The notes beneath the pieces were generated by a model. The model had not been told where the DNA came from and made no database searches. It saw nothing but the letters and a program-made list of their open reading frames with translations. Below are positions 54,474 through 64,000 of a stretch of DNA of 64,000 bases, in pieces (within the stretch, counting starts at the first letter, position 1; the number at the start of each line of letters is the position of its first letter). The position numbers were made by a program, and so were the translations under genes. Location: NCBI GenBank assembly GCA_902761905.1, contig CACWMK010000001.1, forward strand, positions 62,001 through 126,000, in the 5' to 3' direction. This DNA is from an uncultured Prevotellaceae bacterium. GTDB lineage: Bacteria; Bacteroidota; Bacteroidia; Bacteroidales; Bacteroidaceae.

Positions 54474-55072
54474 AGATTAATCTGATTTAAATTGATTACA
54501 TTATTTGCGCATGATTTAAGTTGTGGATTGCTACTCAATATCAGTACGCATTTGCCTTGTGTTGCCTGTTCGCGAAACAGTTGTAGGAGTTGTAGCGACA
54601 GTTCCGTAGACAGATGTGCAGTTGGTTCTTCTGCAATGATTATCGACTTGTCGGATGCCTTTGCGATTGTCTCGCTTGCCAGGCGGAAAACCTCTTCTGC
54701 AGATAGTTCTGAGGGTTTGTCAATTTTTGCAGCAGTTGGCAGAACCTGATTCCATACTCCATAATTATCTTCCTCGCTGATACTTGCCTCGGGTGGATAT
54801 AGTTGGTTGCGGAGCAGATTCATGTTTTGGGGCAGGTAGCACATTATGCGTCGGAAGGCTGGGGCAGAGGATACTGTAAGTAGCTCTCCATCGATGCTAA
54901 CAAAACCGTCATCGGCCGATTGGAATCCCATCACTACACGTAAGAATGCCGAAAGTGCAGTGGCATCATTGGCAGCGATGCAGGTGATCTCTCCATCGGG
55001 TGCAATCAAGGATAAATTCTGTATATGAATACTCCCTGAAACGGAAATTGTAGCGTCTTTAACCTCTAACAT
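54470..55072 (-). CDS. Degenerate ABC ATPase (FetA-like pseudo-ATPase)
   Basis: The 200-residue protein aligns over its whole length with small FetA-type ATPases but lacks the catalytic residues. The P-loop position reads ITCIAANDATALSAFLRVVMG, without the glycines and the lysine. Walker B is IIIAEEPTAHL (first acidic residue Glu, not Asp), the signature is ELSAEEVFRLA instead of LSGGQ, and the H-loop reads ILSSNPQL without His. The Q-loop YLPQNM remains. The frame is intact and shows normal coding composition, so it is not a plain pseudogene. I chose ATG 55072; a Met at 55090 lies in the promoter. Confidence 0.8.
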   Translation of the reverse strand: MLEVKDATISVSGSIHIQNLSLIAPDGEITCIAANDATALSAFLRVVMGFQSADDGFVSIDGELLTVSSAPAFRRIMCYLPQNMNLLRNQLYPPEASISEEDNYGVWNQVLPTAAKIDKPSELSAEEVFRLASETIAKASDKSIIIAEEPTAHLSTELSLQLLQLFREQATQGKCVLILSSNPQLKSCANNVINLNQINL

Positions 55073-55087
55073 GGCAATTTGTTTGTG

Positions 55088-55095
55088 CAAAAATA
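55088..55095 (-). promoter_or_regulatory. Probable -7 box of the fetA-like operon
   Basis: Minus strand TATTTTTG then CAC, 15 bp before the start; nearest TTG at 18 bp spacing. Confidence 0.55.
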
Positions 55096-55138
55096 CAAAA
55101 AAATCTCTTCACACAATCAGTAATTACCTAATTTTTTG

Positions 55139-55146
55139 TAACTTTG
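55139..55146 (+). promoter_or_regulatory. Probable -7 box of aguA
   Basis: TAACTTTG then CGCC, ten bases before the ATG at 55157; no consensus -33. Confidence 0.5.
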
Positions 55147-55156
55147 CGCCAAAATT

Positions 55157-56176
55157 ATGAGCATAGAAAAGAAAAACGGAACTAGAAGGTGGCGACTACC
55201 CGCTGAATGGGAGCGTCAATCCATGGTACAGCTGACTTGGCCTCATGCCAAAACGGACTGGGCTTATATGCTCAGCGAAATCACCAAGACTTACGAAGAG
55301 ATGGCTCGCGAAATCTCAAAACGCGAGACTCTGTTCATTGTTGCCCCTGATCCCGTTAACCCAACTGTCAATTGTCAACTATCAACTATCAACTCAAACG
55401 ATACTTGGGCTCGCGATCATGGTTTTATCACATTGGTTGATGATGAAGGCGGTGCCAGATTGCTGGACTATTGCTTCAATGGTTGGGGCGAGAAGTTTGA
55501 GGCTGCACTCGATAATGCTATCAATCGTCGTATATATAATGAAGGTAAGGTGAAGGGCGAGTATGTTGACTGCCTTGACTTTGTACTCGAAGGTGGCTCG
55601 ATTGAGAGCGATGGTGAGGGTACGATATTCACTACATCAGGTTGCCTTTTGGCTCCTCATCGCAATCAGCCGATGACACAGGCTGAGATTGAAGCCCGAC
55701 TTAAGCATGACCTTTGTGCAGAGCGTGTGCTTTGGATAGACTATGGCAATCTTACTGGTGATGACACTGATGGACATATAGATACATTGGTTCGTATAGC
55801 TCCAAATTACACCTTATTATATATAGGGTGTGATGATGAGGCTGACGAGCAGTATGCCGACTTGAAGAGAATGGAGGACCAGTTGAAGTCTTTCCGTACA
55901 TTGAGTGGCGAGCCTTATAAGTTAGTTAAACTGCCAATGCCGCGTGCCATATATGATGAGGACGGCCTTAGACTGCCGGCTACATACGCCAACTTCCTGG
56001 TAATAAATGATGCAGTGCTTGTACCTACATACGATCAACCCGATCTTGATGCTGAGGCTATGAGACTGATTGGTTCGGCCTTCCCCGAAAGAGATGTAGT
56101 AGGCATAGATTGTAGAAGTATTATTAAGCAGCATGGATCGCTCCATTGCTGCACAATGCAATACCCCAAGATATGA
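55157..56176 (+). CDS. aguA: Agmatine deiminase
   Basis: AguA hydrolyses agmatine to N-carbamoylputrescine and ammonia. The 339-residue guanidino-modifying enzyme has RRWRLPAEWERQSMVQLTWPH, NDTWARDHGFITL, GGSIESDGEGT, DDTDGHIDTLVR and the C-terminal catalytic Cys in HGSLHCCTMQYP. At residues 70-80, immediately before NDTWARDHG, normal sequence is replaced by repeat-derived sequence (TVNCQLSTINS) whose DNA is made of tandem tcaactatcaac-type units. Otherwise normal length. First gene of the agmatine-to-putrescine pair. Confidence 0.96.
   Translation: MSIEKKNGTRRWRLPAEWERQSMVQLTWPHAKTDWAYMLSEITKTYEEMAREISKRETLFIVAPDPVNPTVNCQLSTINSNDTWARDHGFITLVDDEGGARLLDYCFNGWGEKFEAALDNAINRRIYNEGKVKGEYVDCLDFVLEGGSIESDGEGTIFTTSGCLLAPHRNQPMTQAEIEARLKHDLCAERVLWIDYGNLTGDDTDGHIDTLVRIAPNYTLLYIGCDDEADEQYADLKRMEDQLKSFRTLSGEPYKLVKLPMPRAIYDEDGLRLPATYANFLVINDAVLVPTYDQPDLDAEAMRLIGSAFPERDVVGIDCRSIIKQHGSLHCCTMQYPKI
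55364..55395 (+). repeat. Tandem TCAACTATCAAC units within aguA
   Basis: The DNA reads as four degenerate copies of a short unit (gtcaatt, gtcaacta, tcaacta, tcaactca), the style of low-complexity intergenic spacers in these genomes, and it stays in frame. Confidence 0.7.
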
Positions 56177-57057
56177 GAGAAATAAGAGTTGGATTTCTGC
56201 AGCAGCACAATACTGCTGACACTAAGGACAATATCCTGAGACTGGGTGAGGGTATCACTGACCTTGCTAAACGTGGTGCGCAACTCATTGTTCTGCAGGA
56301 GTTGCATAATACGCTTTACTTCTGTCAGACCGAAGATGTAGATCTGTTCGATCTAGCAGAGACTATTCCTGGTCCGTCAACTAAGCTGTATTGTGAGTTG
56401 GCTAAGAAACTGGGTGTTGTCATCGTGGCATCACTCTTCGAGAAGCGTGCTGCAGGTTTGTATCACAATACAGCCGTTGTCATCGAGAGCAATGGTGAGA
56501 TAGTAGGTAAGTATCGCAAGATGCATATCCCTGATGATCCTACTTACTACGAGAAGTTCTACTTTACACCTGGCGATATGGGATTCCATCCTATTCAGAC
56601 ATCGTTAGGCAAACTCGGTGTGCTGGTATGCTGGGATCAGTGGTATCCAGAGGCAGCCCGACTGATGGCTATGCAGGGAGCAGAGATGCTTATCTATCCT
56701 ACAGCTATAGGCTATGCCGATAATGATACTCCTGAAGAGCAGCAGCGCCAGCGTATGGCTTGGCAGACTGTGATGCGTGGTCATGCTGTGGCTAACGGAT
56801 TGCCTGTGATTGCTGTTAACCGTGTAGGTTTCGAGCCTGATCCTTCTGGTCAGACTGCAGGCATCCAGTTCTGGGGAACTTCTTTTGTAGCTGGTCCTCA
56901 AGGTGAGATTATCTACGAGGCATCAACTGATGATGAGGAGAGCATCATCGTCGAGATGGATATGGACCGCTCAGAGCAGGTCCGCCGCTGGTGGCCTTTC
57001 CTCCGCGATCGTCGAATCGATGCCTACGGAGATATTACAAAAAGATTTATAGATTAA
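56173..57057 (+). CDS. aguB: N-carbamoylputrescine amidase
   Basis: AguB hydrolyses N-carbamoylputrescine to putrescine, CO2 and ammonia. The 294-residue nitrilase-superfamily enzyme has the Glu-Lys-Cys triad: LIVLQELHNT, GKYRKMHIPDDP and LGVLVCWDQWYPEAAR. The start at 56173 overlaps the aguA stop by 4 bp; the longer frame to 56146 is less likely. Together with aguA it makes putrescine from arginine-derived agmatine; no arginine decarboxylase is in the window. Confidence 0.96.
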   Translation: MREIRVGFLQQHNTADTKDNILRLGEGITDLAKRGAQLIVLQELHNTLYFCQTEDVDLFDLAETIPGPSTKLYCELAKKLGVVIVASLFEKRAAGLYHNTAVVIESNGEIVGKYRKMHIPDDPTYYEKFYFTPGDMGFHPIQTSLGKLGVLVCWDQWYPEAARLMAMQGAEMLIYPTAIGYADNDTPEEQQRQRMAWQTVMRGHAVANGLPVIAVNRVGFEPDPSGQTAGIQFWGTSFVAGPQGEIIYEASTDDEESIIVEMDMDRSEQVRRWWPFLRDRRIDAYGDITKRFID

Positions 57058-57075
57058 ACAACCAAAGATAAGACA

Positions 57076-59268
57076 ATGTCAAATCAACTAAGATTCCAAG
57101 TTGTAGAGGAGGCCTTTAAGAAGAAGGCCGTTGAGGTAGCTGCTCCTGCTGAGCGCCCCTCACAGTATTTCGGCAAGTATGTGTTCACTCGTGAGAAGAT
57201 GTATAAGTATCTGCCTGCAGATGTGTACAGCAAACTCATCGATGTGATAGATAATGGTGCCCGTCTTGATCGCTCTATAGCCGATGCTGTGGCTGAGGGT
57301 ATGAAGAAGTGGGCTATGGAGATGGGGGCTACTCACTATACTCACTGGTTCCAGCCTCTTACCGAGGGAACTGCCGAGAAGCATGACGCTTTCGTAGAGC
57401 ACGATGGCAAGGGTGGTATGGTAGAGAAGTTCAGTGGTAAACTGCTTGTACAGCAGGAGCCTGATGCTTCAAGTTTCCCTAACGGTGGTATCCGTAATAC
57501 ATTTGAGGCTCGCGGCTATTCTGCATGGGACCCAACATCGCCTGTATTCATTATCGATGATACACTCTGTATCCCTACTATCTTCATCGCCTATACCGGT
57601 GAGGCACTCGACTATAAGGCTCCATTGCTTCGTTCGCTTCATGCCATCGACAAGGCTGCAACCGAGGTTTGTAAGTTCTTCTACGATGATGTTAAGAAGG
57701 TTCAGGTTAATCTTGGCTGGGAGCAGGAGTATTTCCTGGTTGACGAGGGCTTGTATTCTGCTCGTCCCGACTTGGTAATGACTGGTCGCACACTGATGGG
57801 ACACGAGAGCGCCAAGAACCAGCAGATGGACGACCACTATTTCGGTACCATTCCCGATCGTGTTCAGGCCTTTATGAAGGATCTTGAGATTCAGGCATTG
57901 GAGTTGGCTATTCCTTGTAAGACTCGTCATAACGAGGTTGCACCCAACCAGTTCGAGTTGGCTCCTATCTTCGAGGAGTGTAACCTTGCTGTCGACCATA
58001 ACATGCTGCTTATGTCGCTGATGAAGCGCGTGGCTCGCAATCATGGTTTCCGCGTACTGCTTCACGAAAAACCTTTTGACGGGATCAATGGTAGCGGTAA
58101 GCACAACAACTGGAGTCTTACATCGGATAATGGTGTGTTGCTGCATGCGCCTGGCAAAACTCCTGAGGAGAACCTGCGATTCGTTACATTTATCGTTGAG
58201 ACTCTGATGGCTGTATATAAGCACAACGGACTGCTTAAGGCATCTATCGTAAGTGCAACAAATGCCCACCGTCTGGGTGGTAACGAGGCTCCTCCTGCTA
58301 TCATCAGCTCGTTCCTGGGTAAGCAGCTCACTGAGTTGCTCGATCATATCGAACTCTCGGATAAGGACGATCTGTTCACTATCAAGGGTAAGCAGGGTAT
58401 GGAGATTGACATTCCACAGATTCCTGATCTGATTATTGATAATACAGATAGAAACCGTACATCGCCATTTGCGTTCACTGGTAACCGCTTTGAGTTCCGT
58501 GCTCCTGGTTCATCAGCCAACTGTGCTTCGGCTATGATCGCACTCAACTCGGCTGTGGCTGAGGCTCTGCAGAACTTCAAAGCACGTGTCGACAAGCGTA
58601 TTGCCAAGGGAGATAACAAACTTTCGGCAATTGTTGATATACTCCGTGAGGATATCAAGACCTGCAAGCCCATACGTTTTGATGGTAATGGTTATAGCGA
58701 CGAGTGGGTGGCTGAGGCTGCTAAGCGCGGACTGGATGTTGAGAAGTCATGTCCGAAGATTATCGAGCACTATCTCGATGCCGATAGCGTAAAGATGTTC
58801 GAGGCTACCAAGGTTATGAACCGCAAGGAACTTGAGGCTCGTAACGAGGTGAAGTGGGAGACATACGTAAAAACCGTTCAGATTGAGGCCCGTGTTATGG
58901 GCGACCTCTCGATGAACCATATCATTCCTGTTAGCACTCACTATCAGAGTCAGTTGATTAAGAACGTACAGGGAATGAAGGACGTATTTGATAAGGCAGA
59001 GGCAGAGCGCTTGTCGGCCCGTAACATGAAACTGATCAAGGAGATTGCTGAGCGTACAGAGCGTATCGAGCGTCTGGTTGACGAACTTACAGAGGCTCGT
59101 CGTATTGCCAACCGTATCTACAACATCCACGAACGTGCCATGAGCTATCATGATACCGTTTGTCCTAAGATGGATGCCATCCGTTATGAGATCGACCATC
59201 TTGAGATGATTGTTGAGGACGGTCTGTGGTCGTTGCCTAAGTACCGCGAACTGTTGTTTATTAGATAA
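57076..59268 (+). CDS. glnN: Glutamine synthetase type III
   Basis: GlnN makes glutamine from glutamate, ammonia and ATP. The 730-residue length and motifs fit the type III enzyme of Bacteroidota: THYTHWFQPLT, EQEYFLVDEG, HNEVAPNQFELAPIF, NGSGKHNNWSL, SSANCASAMIALNSAVAEAL and a C-terminal helical region (AERTERIERLVDELTEAR). It lies 18 bp after aguB; both aguA and aguB release ammonia that GlnN could assimilate, which is a sensible grouping. Confidence 0.97.
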   Translation: MSNQLRFQVVEEAFKKKAVEVAAPAERPSQYFGKYVFTREKMYKYLPADVYSKLIDVIDNGARLDRSIADAVAEGMKKWAMEMGATHYTHWFQPLTEGTAEKHDAFVEHDGKGGMVEKFSGKLLVQQEPDASSFPNGGIRNTFEARGYSAWDPTSPVFIIDDTLCIPTIFIAYTGEALDYKAPLLRSLHAIDKAATEVCKFFYDDVKKVQVNLGWEQEYFLVDEGLYSARPDLVMTGRTLMGHESAKNQQMDDHYFGTIPDRVQAFMKDLEIQALELAIPCKTRHNEVAPNQFELAPIFEECNLAVDHNMLLMSLMKRVARNHGFRVLLHEKPFDGINGSGKHNNWSLTSDNGVLLHAPGKTPEENLRFVTFIVETLMAVYKHNGLLKASIVSATNAHRLGGNEAPPAIISSFLGKQLTELLDHIELSDKDDLFTIKGKQGMEIDIPQIPDLIIDNTDRNRTSPFAFTGNRFEFRAPGSSANCASAMIALNSAVAEALQNFKARVDKRIAKGDNKLSAIVDILREDIKTCKPIRFDGNGYSDEWVAEAAKRGLDVEKSCPKIIEHYLDADSVKMFEATKVMNRKELEARNEVKWETYVKTVQIEARVMGDLSMNHIIPVSTHYQSQLIKNVQGMKDVFDKAEAERLSARNMKLIKEIAERTERIERLVDELTEARRIANRIYNIHERAMSYHDTVCPKMDAIRYEIDHLEMIVEDGLWSLPKYRELLFIR

Positions 59269-59278
59269 ATAGGTATAT

Positions 59279-61255
59279 ATGAGGAAACTCTTGACATTAT
59301 TGGTATTAGTGCTGGCTTGTGTCAGCACTAATGCTCAAATGATGAATCCTGTCCACTTCACTACCCAATTGAAGGAACTTAAGAACGGTGAGGCTGAGTT
59401 GATATTCAAGGCCACCATCGATGCTGGTTGGCATGTGTATTCTACTGGTCTTGGCAATGATGGCCCGATATCGGCTTCATTTAATAAGGTTAAGATGGAT
59501 GGTGCTGAGACTGTTGGCAAACTACAGGCTCGTGGCAATGAGATTAAACAGTTTGATAAACTATTTGAGATGGAGGTACGCTATTTCGAAAAGGCTGTAA
59601 CCTTCGTACAGAAGATCAAGTTCACCAAACCTAAGTATGATATCGATTGCTACGTGGAATACGGAGCCTGCAATGACCAGTCATGCCTGCCACCGTCTGA
59701 GGCTGCTTTTAAGCAAAGTGGAAACAGTCCAATAAAGGAGGAAACGTCTGACGTCAAAGCAGAACCGGCAGTGGATACAGCAAAAGTAGAAGCACCTGTA
59801 GATAGTGCTTTTGTTGATACAATGGTTGTTGCTGACAATCTGTGGACACCTGTTGTTGCAGAACTGCAGTCAATGAATGGAGAGTCGGCTCCTACTGAGA
59901 ATATGGCGTTATGGCTGATTTTTATCGAAGGACTGCTTGGTGGATTCATTGCATTGTTTACTCCATGCGTATGGCCTATCATTCCGATGACGGTATCGTT
60001 CTTCCTTAAGCGTAACAAGGAACGCTCAAAGGCTATTCGTGAGGCAACCACTTATGGACTTAGCATTGTGGTTATCTACGTGTTGCTTGGCTTGGCTGTT
60101 ACATTGCTCTTTGGTGCCAGTGCACTCAATGCTTTGGCTACCAATGCGATATTCAATATCTTCTTCTGTCTGTTGTTGGTGGTATTTGCTGCCTCATTCT
60201 TTGGAGCATTCGAAATCACGTTGCCTTCATCATGGCAGAACAAGGTTGACGCAAAATCTGAGAGTACCACAGGATTGCTTAGCATCTTCCTGATGGCATT
60301 CACTCTGGCTTTGGTGTCATTCTCATGTACAGGTCCTATTATTGGATTCCTGTTGGTTGCTGTTTCTACTCAGGGTAGTATTGTGGCTCCAACTATCGGT
60401 ATGCTTGGTTTCGCCATTGCATTGGCTATACCGTTCACACTGTTTGCCATGTTCCCATCACTGCTTAAGTCGGCACCTAAGTCGGGCGGTTGGATGAATG
60501 TCATCAAGGTTACACTTGGTTTTATCGAACTGGCTTTTGCACTTAAGTTCCTGAGTGTGGCCGATCTGGCTTACGGTTGGCATATACTCGATCGCGAGGT
60601 ATTCTTGTCGTTGTGGATTGTCATCTTCGGACTCCTTGGTGCATATCTGTTGGGTTGGATTAAGTTCCCGCACGATGACGAGCAGCATCGCACCAATGTG
60701 CCCCAGTTCTTCCTGGCTATGGCATCGTTGGCATTTACCATTTATATGATTCCAGGGCTGTGGGGTGCTCCCCTTAAGGCTATCTCTGCCTTTGCACCAC
60801 CTATGAGTACACAGGACTTTAATCTACAGAAGACTGTAACCGAGGCTAAGTTCAATGATTATGAGCAGGGCATGGCTGCTGCAAAGGCAGAGCACAAGCC
60901 CGTAATTATCGACTTTACAGGATTCGGATGTGTAAACTGCCGTAAGATGGAGGCTGCTGTTTGGAGTGATCCTCAGGTGGCTGATATCCTGAACAATGAG
61001 TATATCCTTATCTCACTATATGTGGATGATAAGACTCCACTCGCTACTCCTATCGAAGTTGAAGAGAACGGACAGAAGCGCACATTGCGTACTGTTGGTG
61101 ATAAGTGGAGCTATCTGCAGCGTGTAAAGTTTGGTGCTAACGCCCAACCTTTCTACGTGCTGTTAGATGAAAAAGGCCACCCGCTAGCGGGTAGCCGTTC
61201 ATATGATGAGGATATTCAAGGTTATATTGAATTCTTGAATAAAGGCCTTAAATAA
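59279..61255 (+). CDS. dsbD: Thiol:disulfide interchange protein DsbD
   Basis: DsbD carries electrons across the inner membrane to keep periplasmic thiols reduced. The 658-residue protein has a signal peptide (MRKLLTLLVLVLACVSTNA), an N-terminal DsbD-alpha-like domain (CYVEYGACNDQSCLPPS), a central eight-helix CcdA-like domain (FTPCVWPIIPMTVSFF, FSCTGPIIGF) and a C-terminal thioredoxin domain with GFGCVNCRKMEAAVW near residue 551. All six cysteines for relay are present. It follows glnN by 10 bp. Confidence 0.96.
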   Translation: MRKLLTLLVLVLACVSTNAQMMNPVHFTTQLKELKNGEAELIFKATIDAGWHVYSTGLGNDGPISASFNKVKMDGAETVGKLQARGNEIKQFDKLFEMEVRYFEKAVTFVQKIKFTKPKYDIDCYVEYGACNDQSCLPPSEAAFKQSGNSPIKEETSDVKAEPAVDTAKVEAPVDSAFVDTMVVADNLWTPVVAELQSMNGESAPTENMALWLIFIEGLLGGFIALFTPCVWPIIPMTVSFFLKRNKERSKAIREATTYGLSIVVIYVLLGLAVTLLFGASALNALATNAIFNIFFCLLLVVFAASFFGAFEITLPSSWQNKVDAKSESTTGLLSIFLMAFTLALVSFSCTGPIIGFLLVAVSTQGSIVAPTIGMLGFAIALAIPFTLFAMFPSLLKSAPKSGGWMNVIKVTLGFIELAFALKFLSVADLAYGWHILDREVFLSLWIVIFGLLGAYLLGWIKFPHDDEQHRTNVPQFFLAMASLAFTIYMIPGLWGAPLKAISAFAPPMSTQDFNLQKTVTEAKFNDYEQGMAAAKAEHKPVIIDFTGFGCVNCRKMEAAVWSDPQVADILNNEYILISLYVDDKTPLATPIEVEENGQKRTLRTVGDKWSYLQRVKFGANAQPFYVLLDEKGHPLAGSRSYDEDIQGYIEFLNKGLK

Positions 61256-61258
61256 GAA

Positions 61259-61280
61259 ATCCCCGCCAAACGGCGGGGAT
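61259..61280. terminator. Bidirectional terminator between dsbD and valS
   Basis: atccccgcc, loop aaac, ggcggggat: a perfect nine-pair stem between convergent genes, with T-rich sequence following on each strand (cttaattatttg on plus, ttcttatttaag on minus). Confidence 0.85.
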
Positions 61281-61285
61281 CTTAA

Positions 61286-63994
61286 TTATTTGTTCTTCAG
61301 AGCAGCGATGCTTTCTTTCAGAGAAGCTATCTTCTCTTCTGAATCACTCTGCTTCTTACGCTCGAGAGCAACAACTGCCTCAGGAGCATTTGCTACAAAG
61401 CGCTCGTTGCTGAGCTTCTTCTTAACACCAGCAAGGAATCCTTCGAGGTGCTGCAGCTGGGCTTCCATCTTGGCAATCTCAGCCTTAACATCAATCATGT
61501 CGCCAACAGGTACTGCAAACTCGTCTGTTCCTACCATGAAGGCTGAAGCGGTTGCGTCCTTCTCGGCAACTACGTTGATTGCCTTCAGGTTGGCCATCTT
61601 GATGGTAACTGCGTCAAACTCTGCATAGTTGTTCTTGCCAACCACCTGCAGGTCGAGCTGCTCTTTAGGTGCAATGTTCTTCTGGTTGCGAACCATTCGA
61701 ACACCCGATACAATCTGCTTAACATTCTCGATTTGAGCAGCCAACTCATCATCTGCCTTGCTAGGAGCATCGAGCTTCAGACTAACACGCATGATGCTTT
61801 CGCCATCATTGCGGTCGTACAGGTGCTGCCACAGCTCCTCTGTGATGAATGGCATGAATGGGTGCAACATCTTCAGCAGAATCTCGAAGAACTCGAGTGT
61901 CTTATCATAAGTGGCCTTGTCGATGGGCTGGGGCTCGCCATTGATATAGGCAGGCTTAACCATCTCGAGGTACCAGCTTGAGAACTCATCCCAGAACAGC
62001 TTGTAGACTGCCATCAGAGCCTCGCTGATACGATACTTCTTAAACAGGTCCTCAACCTCGGCGTTGGTCTGCTTCAGCTTGGCCTCGAACCACTTGGTGG
62101 CGATCTTACCAGCCTCGGCCTGCTCGATGTCAGCAACCTTCCAACCCTTAACCAGGCGGAAGGCATTCCAAATCTTATTGTTGAAGTTACGTCCCTGTTC
62201 GCAGAGTGCTTCATCGAAGAGGATATCGTTACCTGCAGGTGCAGAGAGCATCATACCCATACGTACACCATCGGCACCAAACTTCTCGATCAGTTCGATT
62301 GGGTCAGGTGAGTTACCAAGCGACTTAGACATCTTGCGGCCCAGTTTGTCGCGAACGATACCTGTGAAGTAAACATGCTTGAATGGCATCTTGCCTACAT
62401 ACTCATATCCGGCCATGATCATACGAGCTACCCAGAAGAAGATGATATCCGGGCCAGTTACCAGGTCGGCAGTGGGGTAGTAGTAGCTCAACTCCTCGTT
62501 GTTAGGATCGTTGATACCGTTGAACAGCGAGATAGGCCACAACCATGATGAGAACCATGTGTCGAGGGCATCCTCGTCTTGCTTCAGGTCGCTCAATTGC
62601 AGGTTGGCATTGCCGCTCTCCTTGCGGGCAAGTTCAAGTGCCTTATCTGCTGTCTCTGCTACAACGAACTTTTCTTCGTCGTAGTAGTAGGCTGGGATAC
62701 GATGCCCCCACCAGAGCTGGCGTGAGATACACCAATCCTGAATGTTCTCCAACCAGTTCTTATATGTATTCTTGTATTTAACTGGTACAAACTGAATCTC
62801 GTCGTTCATTACTGGTGGCAGAGCGATGTCGGCAAAATGCTTCATCGACAGGAACCACTGCATAGAGAGACGTGGCTCGATGGCTGTGTCTGGGTTACGC
62901 TCTGAGTATCCTACCTTATTAATATAGTCCTCAATGCGCTCCATCAGTCCAGCCTCCTGCAGGTCCTTGCTTATCTGCTTGCGGCAGACCATACGGTCCA
63001 TACCAACATAGAGAGGGCTCTGCTCAGAGATTGTTCCATCTGGATTGAAGATGTCGATGGTCTCAAGGTTGTGAGTCTTACCAAGCATGTAGTCGTTGGT
63101 GTCGTGTGCAGGAGTAACCTTCAGACATCCTGTACCGAACTCGATGTCAACATAGCGGTCCTCGATTACTGGAATCACGCGGTTAACCAGAGGAACGATA
63201 ACCTTGCGACCCTTAAGCCACTGGTTCTTTGGGTCCTTGGGGTTGATACACATAGCGGTATCACCCATGATGGTCTCAGGACGTGTGGTAGCAACTACTG
63301 CATAATAGCCCTTCTCGTCCTTGTGGATTATATTGCCCTCGGCTTTCAGTGCCTCCTCGTTATCGAGGGTGGTCAGGCCGTCCACATAATATTTCAGGTG
63401 GAACAGATGGCTCTGCTCCTCTTTATAGATAACCTCCTCGGTAGAAAGAGCGGTAAGTGCCTTTGGGTCCCAGTTTACCATACGGAGTCCGCGGTAGATA
63501 AGGCCCTTGTTGTAGAGGTCAACGAATACTTTGATTACGCTTTCGCTGCGTGTCTCGTCCATGGTGAAAGCTGTGCGGTCCCAGTCGCAGCTGGCACCCA
63601 GGCGGCGCAACTGCTTCAGGATGATGCCACCATGCTCGTTGGTCCAGTCCCAAGCGTGCTCAAGGAACTGCTCGCGGGTCAGGTCGTGCTTCTTTATACC
63701 CTCACCGGCAAGCTTCTTAACCACCTTAGCCTCAGTAGCGATAGAAGCATGGTCGGTGCCTGGCACCCAACATGCGTTCTTACCCTCCATACGGGCACGA
63801 CGCACCAGGATATCCTGAATAGTGTTATTCAACATGTGTCCCATGTGGAGCACACCTGTTACGTTTGGCGGTGGAATAACGATTGTGTAGGGTTCACGTC
63901 CATCGGGTTTACTGGCAAAAAGTTTGTTGTCAAGCCAGTACTGATACCATTTCGATTCGACCTCTTTTGGGTCGTATTTGCTTGCTAATTCCAT
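61286..63994 (-). CDS. valS: Valyl-tRNA synthetase
   Basis: ValS charges tRNA-Val and edits mischarged threonine. The 902-residue class I enzyme has [16 protein letters not shown] (HIGH motif, residues 42-56), the editing domain ([32 protein letters not shown]), the KMSKS loop [16 protein letters not shown] near 553, an anticodon-binding domain and a C-terminal coiled coil ([21 protein letters not shown]). The ATG at 63994 is the normal start; its promoter lies outside the window. Confidence 0.98.
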   Translation of the reverse strand: MELASKYDPKEVESKWYQYWLDNKLFASKPDGREPYTIVIPPPNVTGVLHMGHMLNNTIQDILVRRARMEGKNACWVPGTDHASIATEAKVVKKLAGEGIKKHDLTREQFLEHAWDWTNEHGGIILKQLRRLGASCDWDRTAFTMDETRSESVIKVFVDLYNKGLIYRGLRMVNWDPKALTALSTEEVIYKEEQSHLFHLKYYVDGLTTLDNEEALKAEGNIIHKDEKGYYAVVATTRPETIMGDTAMCINPKDPKNQWLKGRKVIVPLVNRVIPVIEDRYVDIEFGTGCLKVTPAHDTNDYMLGKTHNLETIDIFNPDGTISEQSPLYVGMDRMVCRKQISKDLQEAGLMERIEDYINKVGYSERNPDTAIEPRLSMQWFLSMKHFADIALPPVMNDEIQFVPVKYKNTYKNWLENIQDWCISRQLWWGHRIPAYYYDEEKFVVAETADKALELARKESGNANLQLSDLKQDEDALDTWFSSWLWPISLFNGINDPNNEELSYYYPTADLVTGPDIIFFWVARMIMAGYEYVGKMPFKHVYFTGIVRDKLGRKMSKSLGNSPDPIELIEKFGADGVRMGMMLSAPAGNDILFDEALCEQGRNFNNKIWNAFRLVKGWKVADIEQAEAGKIATKWFEAKLKQTNAEVEDLFKKYRISEALMAVYKLFWDEFSSWYLEMVKPAYINGEPQPIDKATYDKTLEFFEILLKMLHPFMPFITEELWQHLYDRNDGESIMRVSLKLDAPSKADDELAAQIENVKQIVSGVRMVRNQKNIAPKEQLDLQVVGKNNYAEFDAVTIKMANLKAINVVAEKDATASAFMVGTDEFAVPVGDMIDVKAEIAKMEAQLQHLEGFLAGVKKKLSNERFVANAPEAVVALERKKQSDSEEKIASLKESIAALKNK

Positions 63995-64000
63995 ATATAA

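Noticed and set aside
61171-61199. Palindrome acccgctagcgggt near the end of dsbD
   Set aside because: It is short, encodes ordinary residues and has no T-run; the real terminator lies after the stop.

Overview
The window comes from a member of the Bacteroidota, most likely the Prevotella group. Pointers are the trp gene order B-E-G-D-C-F-A, a type IX secretion (CHU_C) sorting domain, lineage-typical families (DUF1573, DUF3078, DUF2582, type III glutamine synthetase), a PUL-style pectinase, and many promoters of the Bacteroidota form TTTG-N19/20-TAnnTTTG. No rRNA, tRNA, CRISPR array, integrase or insertion sequence was recognised.

Layout. 1-4088 (minus): a very large secreted pectin-degrading enzyme joining GH28, GH105 and a third glycosidase-like region; its C-terminus lies outside the window. 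4199-11062 (minus): a complete tryptophan operon preceded by a Bacteroidota promoter, a 25-residue leader peptide with three consecutive Trp codons and an attenuator hairpin. 11075-11699: AT-rich spacer with repeats. 11700-15247 (minus): uvrA and a T9SS-type secreted protein. 15354-21381 (plus): a five-gene run of LysM/periplasmic-binding-fold protein, beta-barrel protein, POT peptide transporter, NhaC antiporter and an EEP-family phosphohydrolase. 21371-25845 (minus): DUF1846 protein between two related MFS permeases. 25952-30057 (minus): S9 peptidase and yidC. 30166-34480: DUF3078, DUF1573, aspS and two small winged-helix-like proteins.

34447-52819 is a surface-polysaccharide region: eleven or more glycosyltransferases (GT4, GT2, GT32-like, one unassigned GT-A-like), UDP-galactopyranose mutase and three acyltransferases, on both strands in short transcription units with their own promoters. 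Base composition drops to clearly AT-rich between about 39.8 and 50.7 kb. No flippase, polymerase or priming transferase lies in the window, so the set is incomplete here. 52816-55072 (minus) is a compact operon of a degenerate ABC ATPase, a FetB-type permease and a nucleotidyltransferase-fold protein. 55157-61255 (plus) carries agmatine-to-putrescine conversion (aguA, aguB), glnN and dsbD; 61286-63994 (minus) is valS.

The most notable observations are the trp attenuator with its leader peptide, repeat-like DNA that has become coding in trpF, uvrA, aguA and an MFS gene, an identical 41-bp promoter/operator module in front of two diverged glycosyltransferase paralogues, a pseudo-ATPase paired with a FetB permease, and the uncharacterised MFS-DUF1846-MFS cassette.
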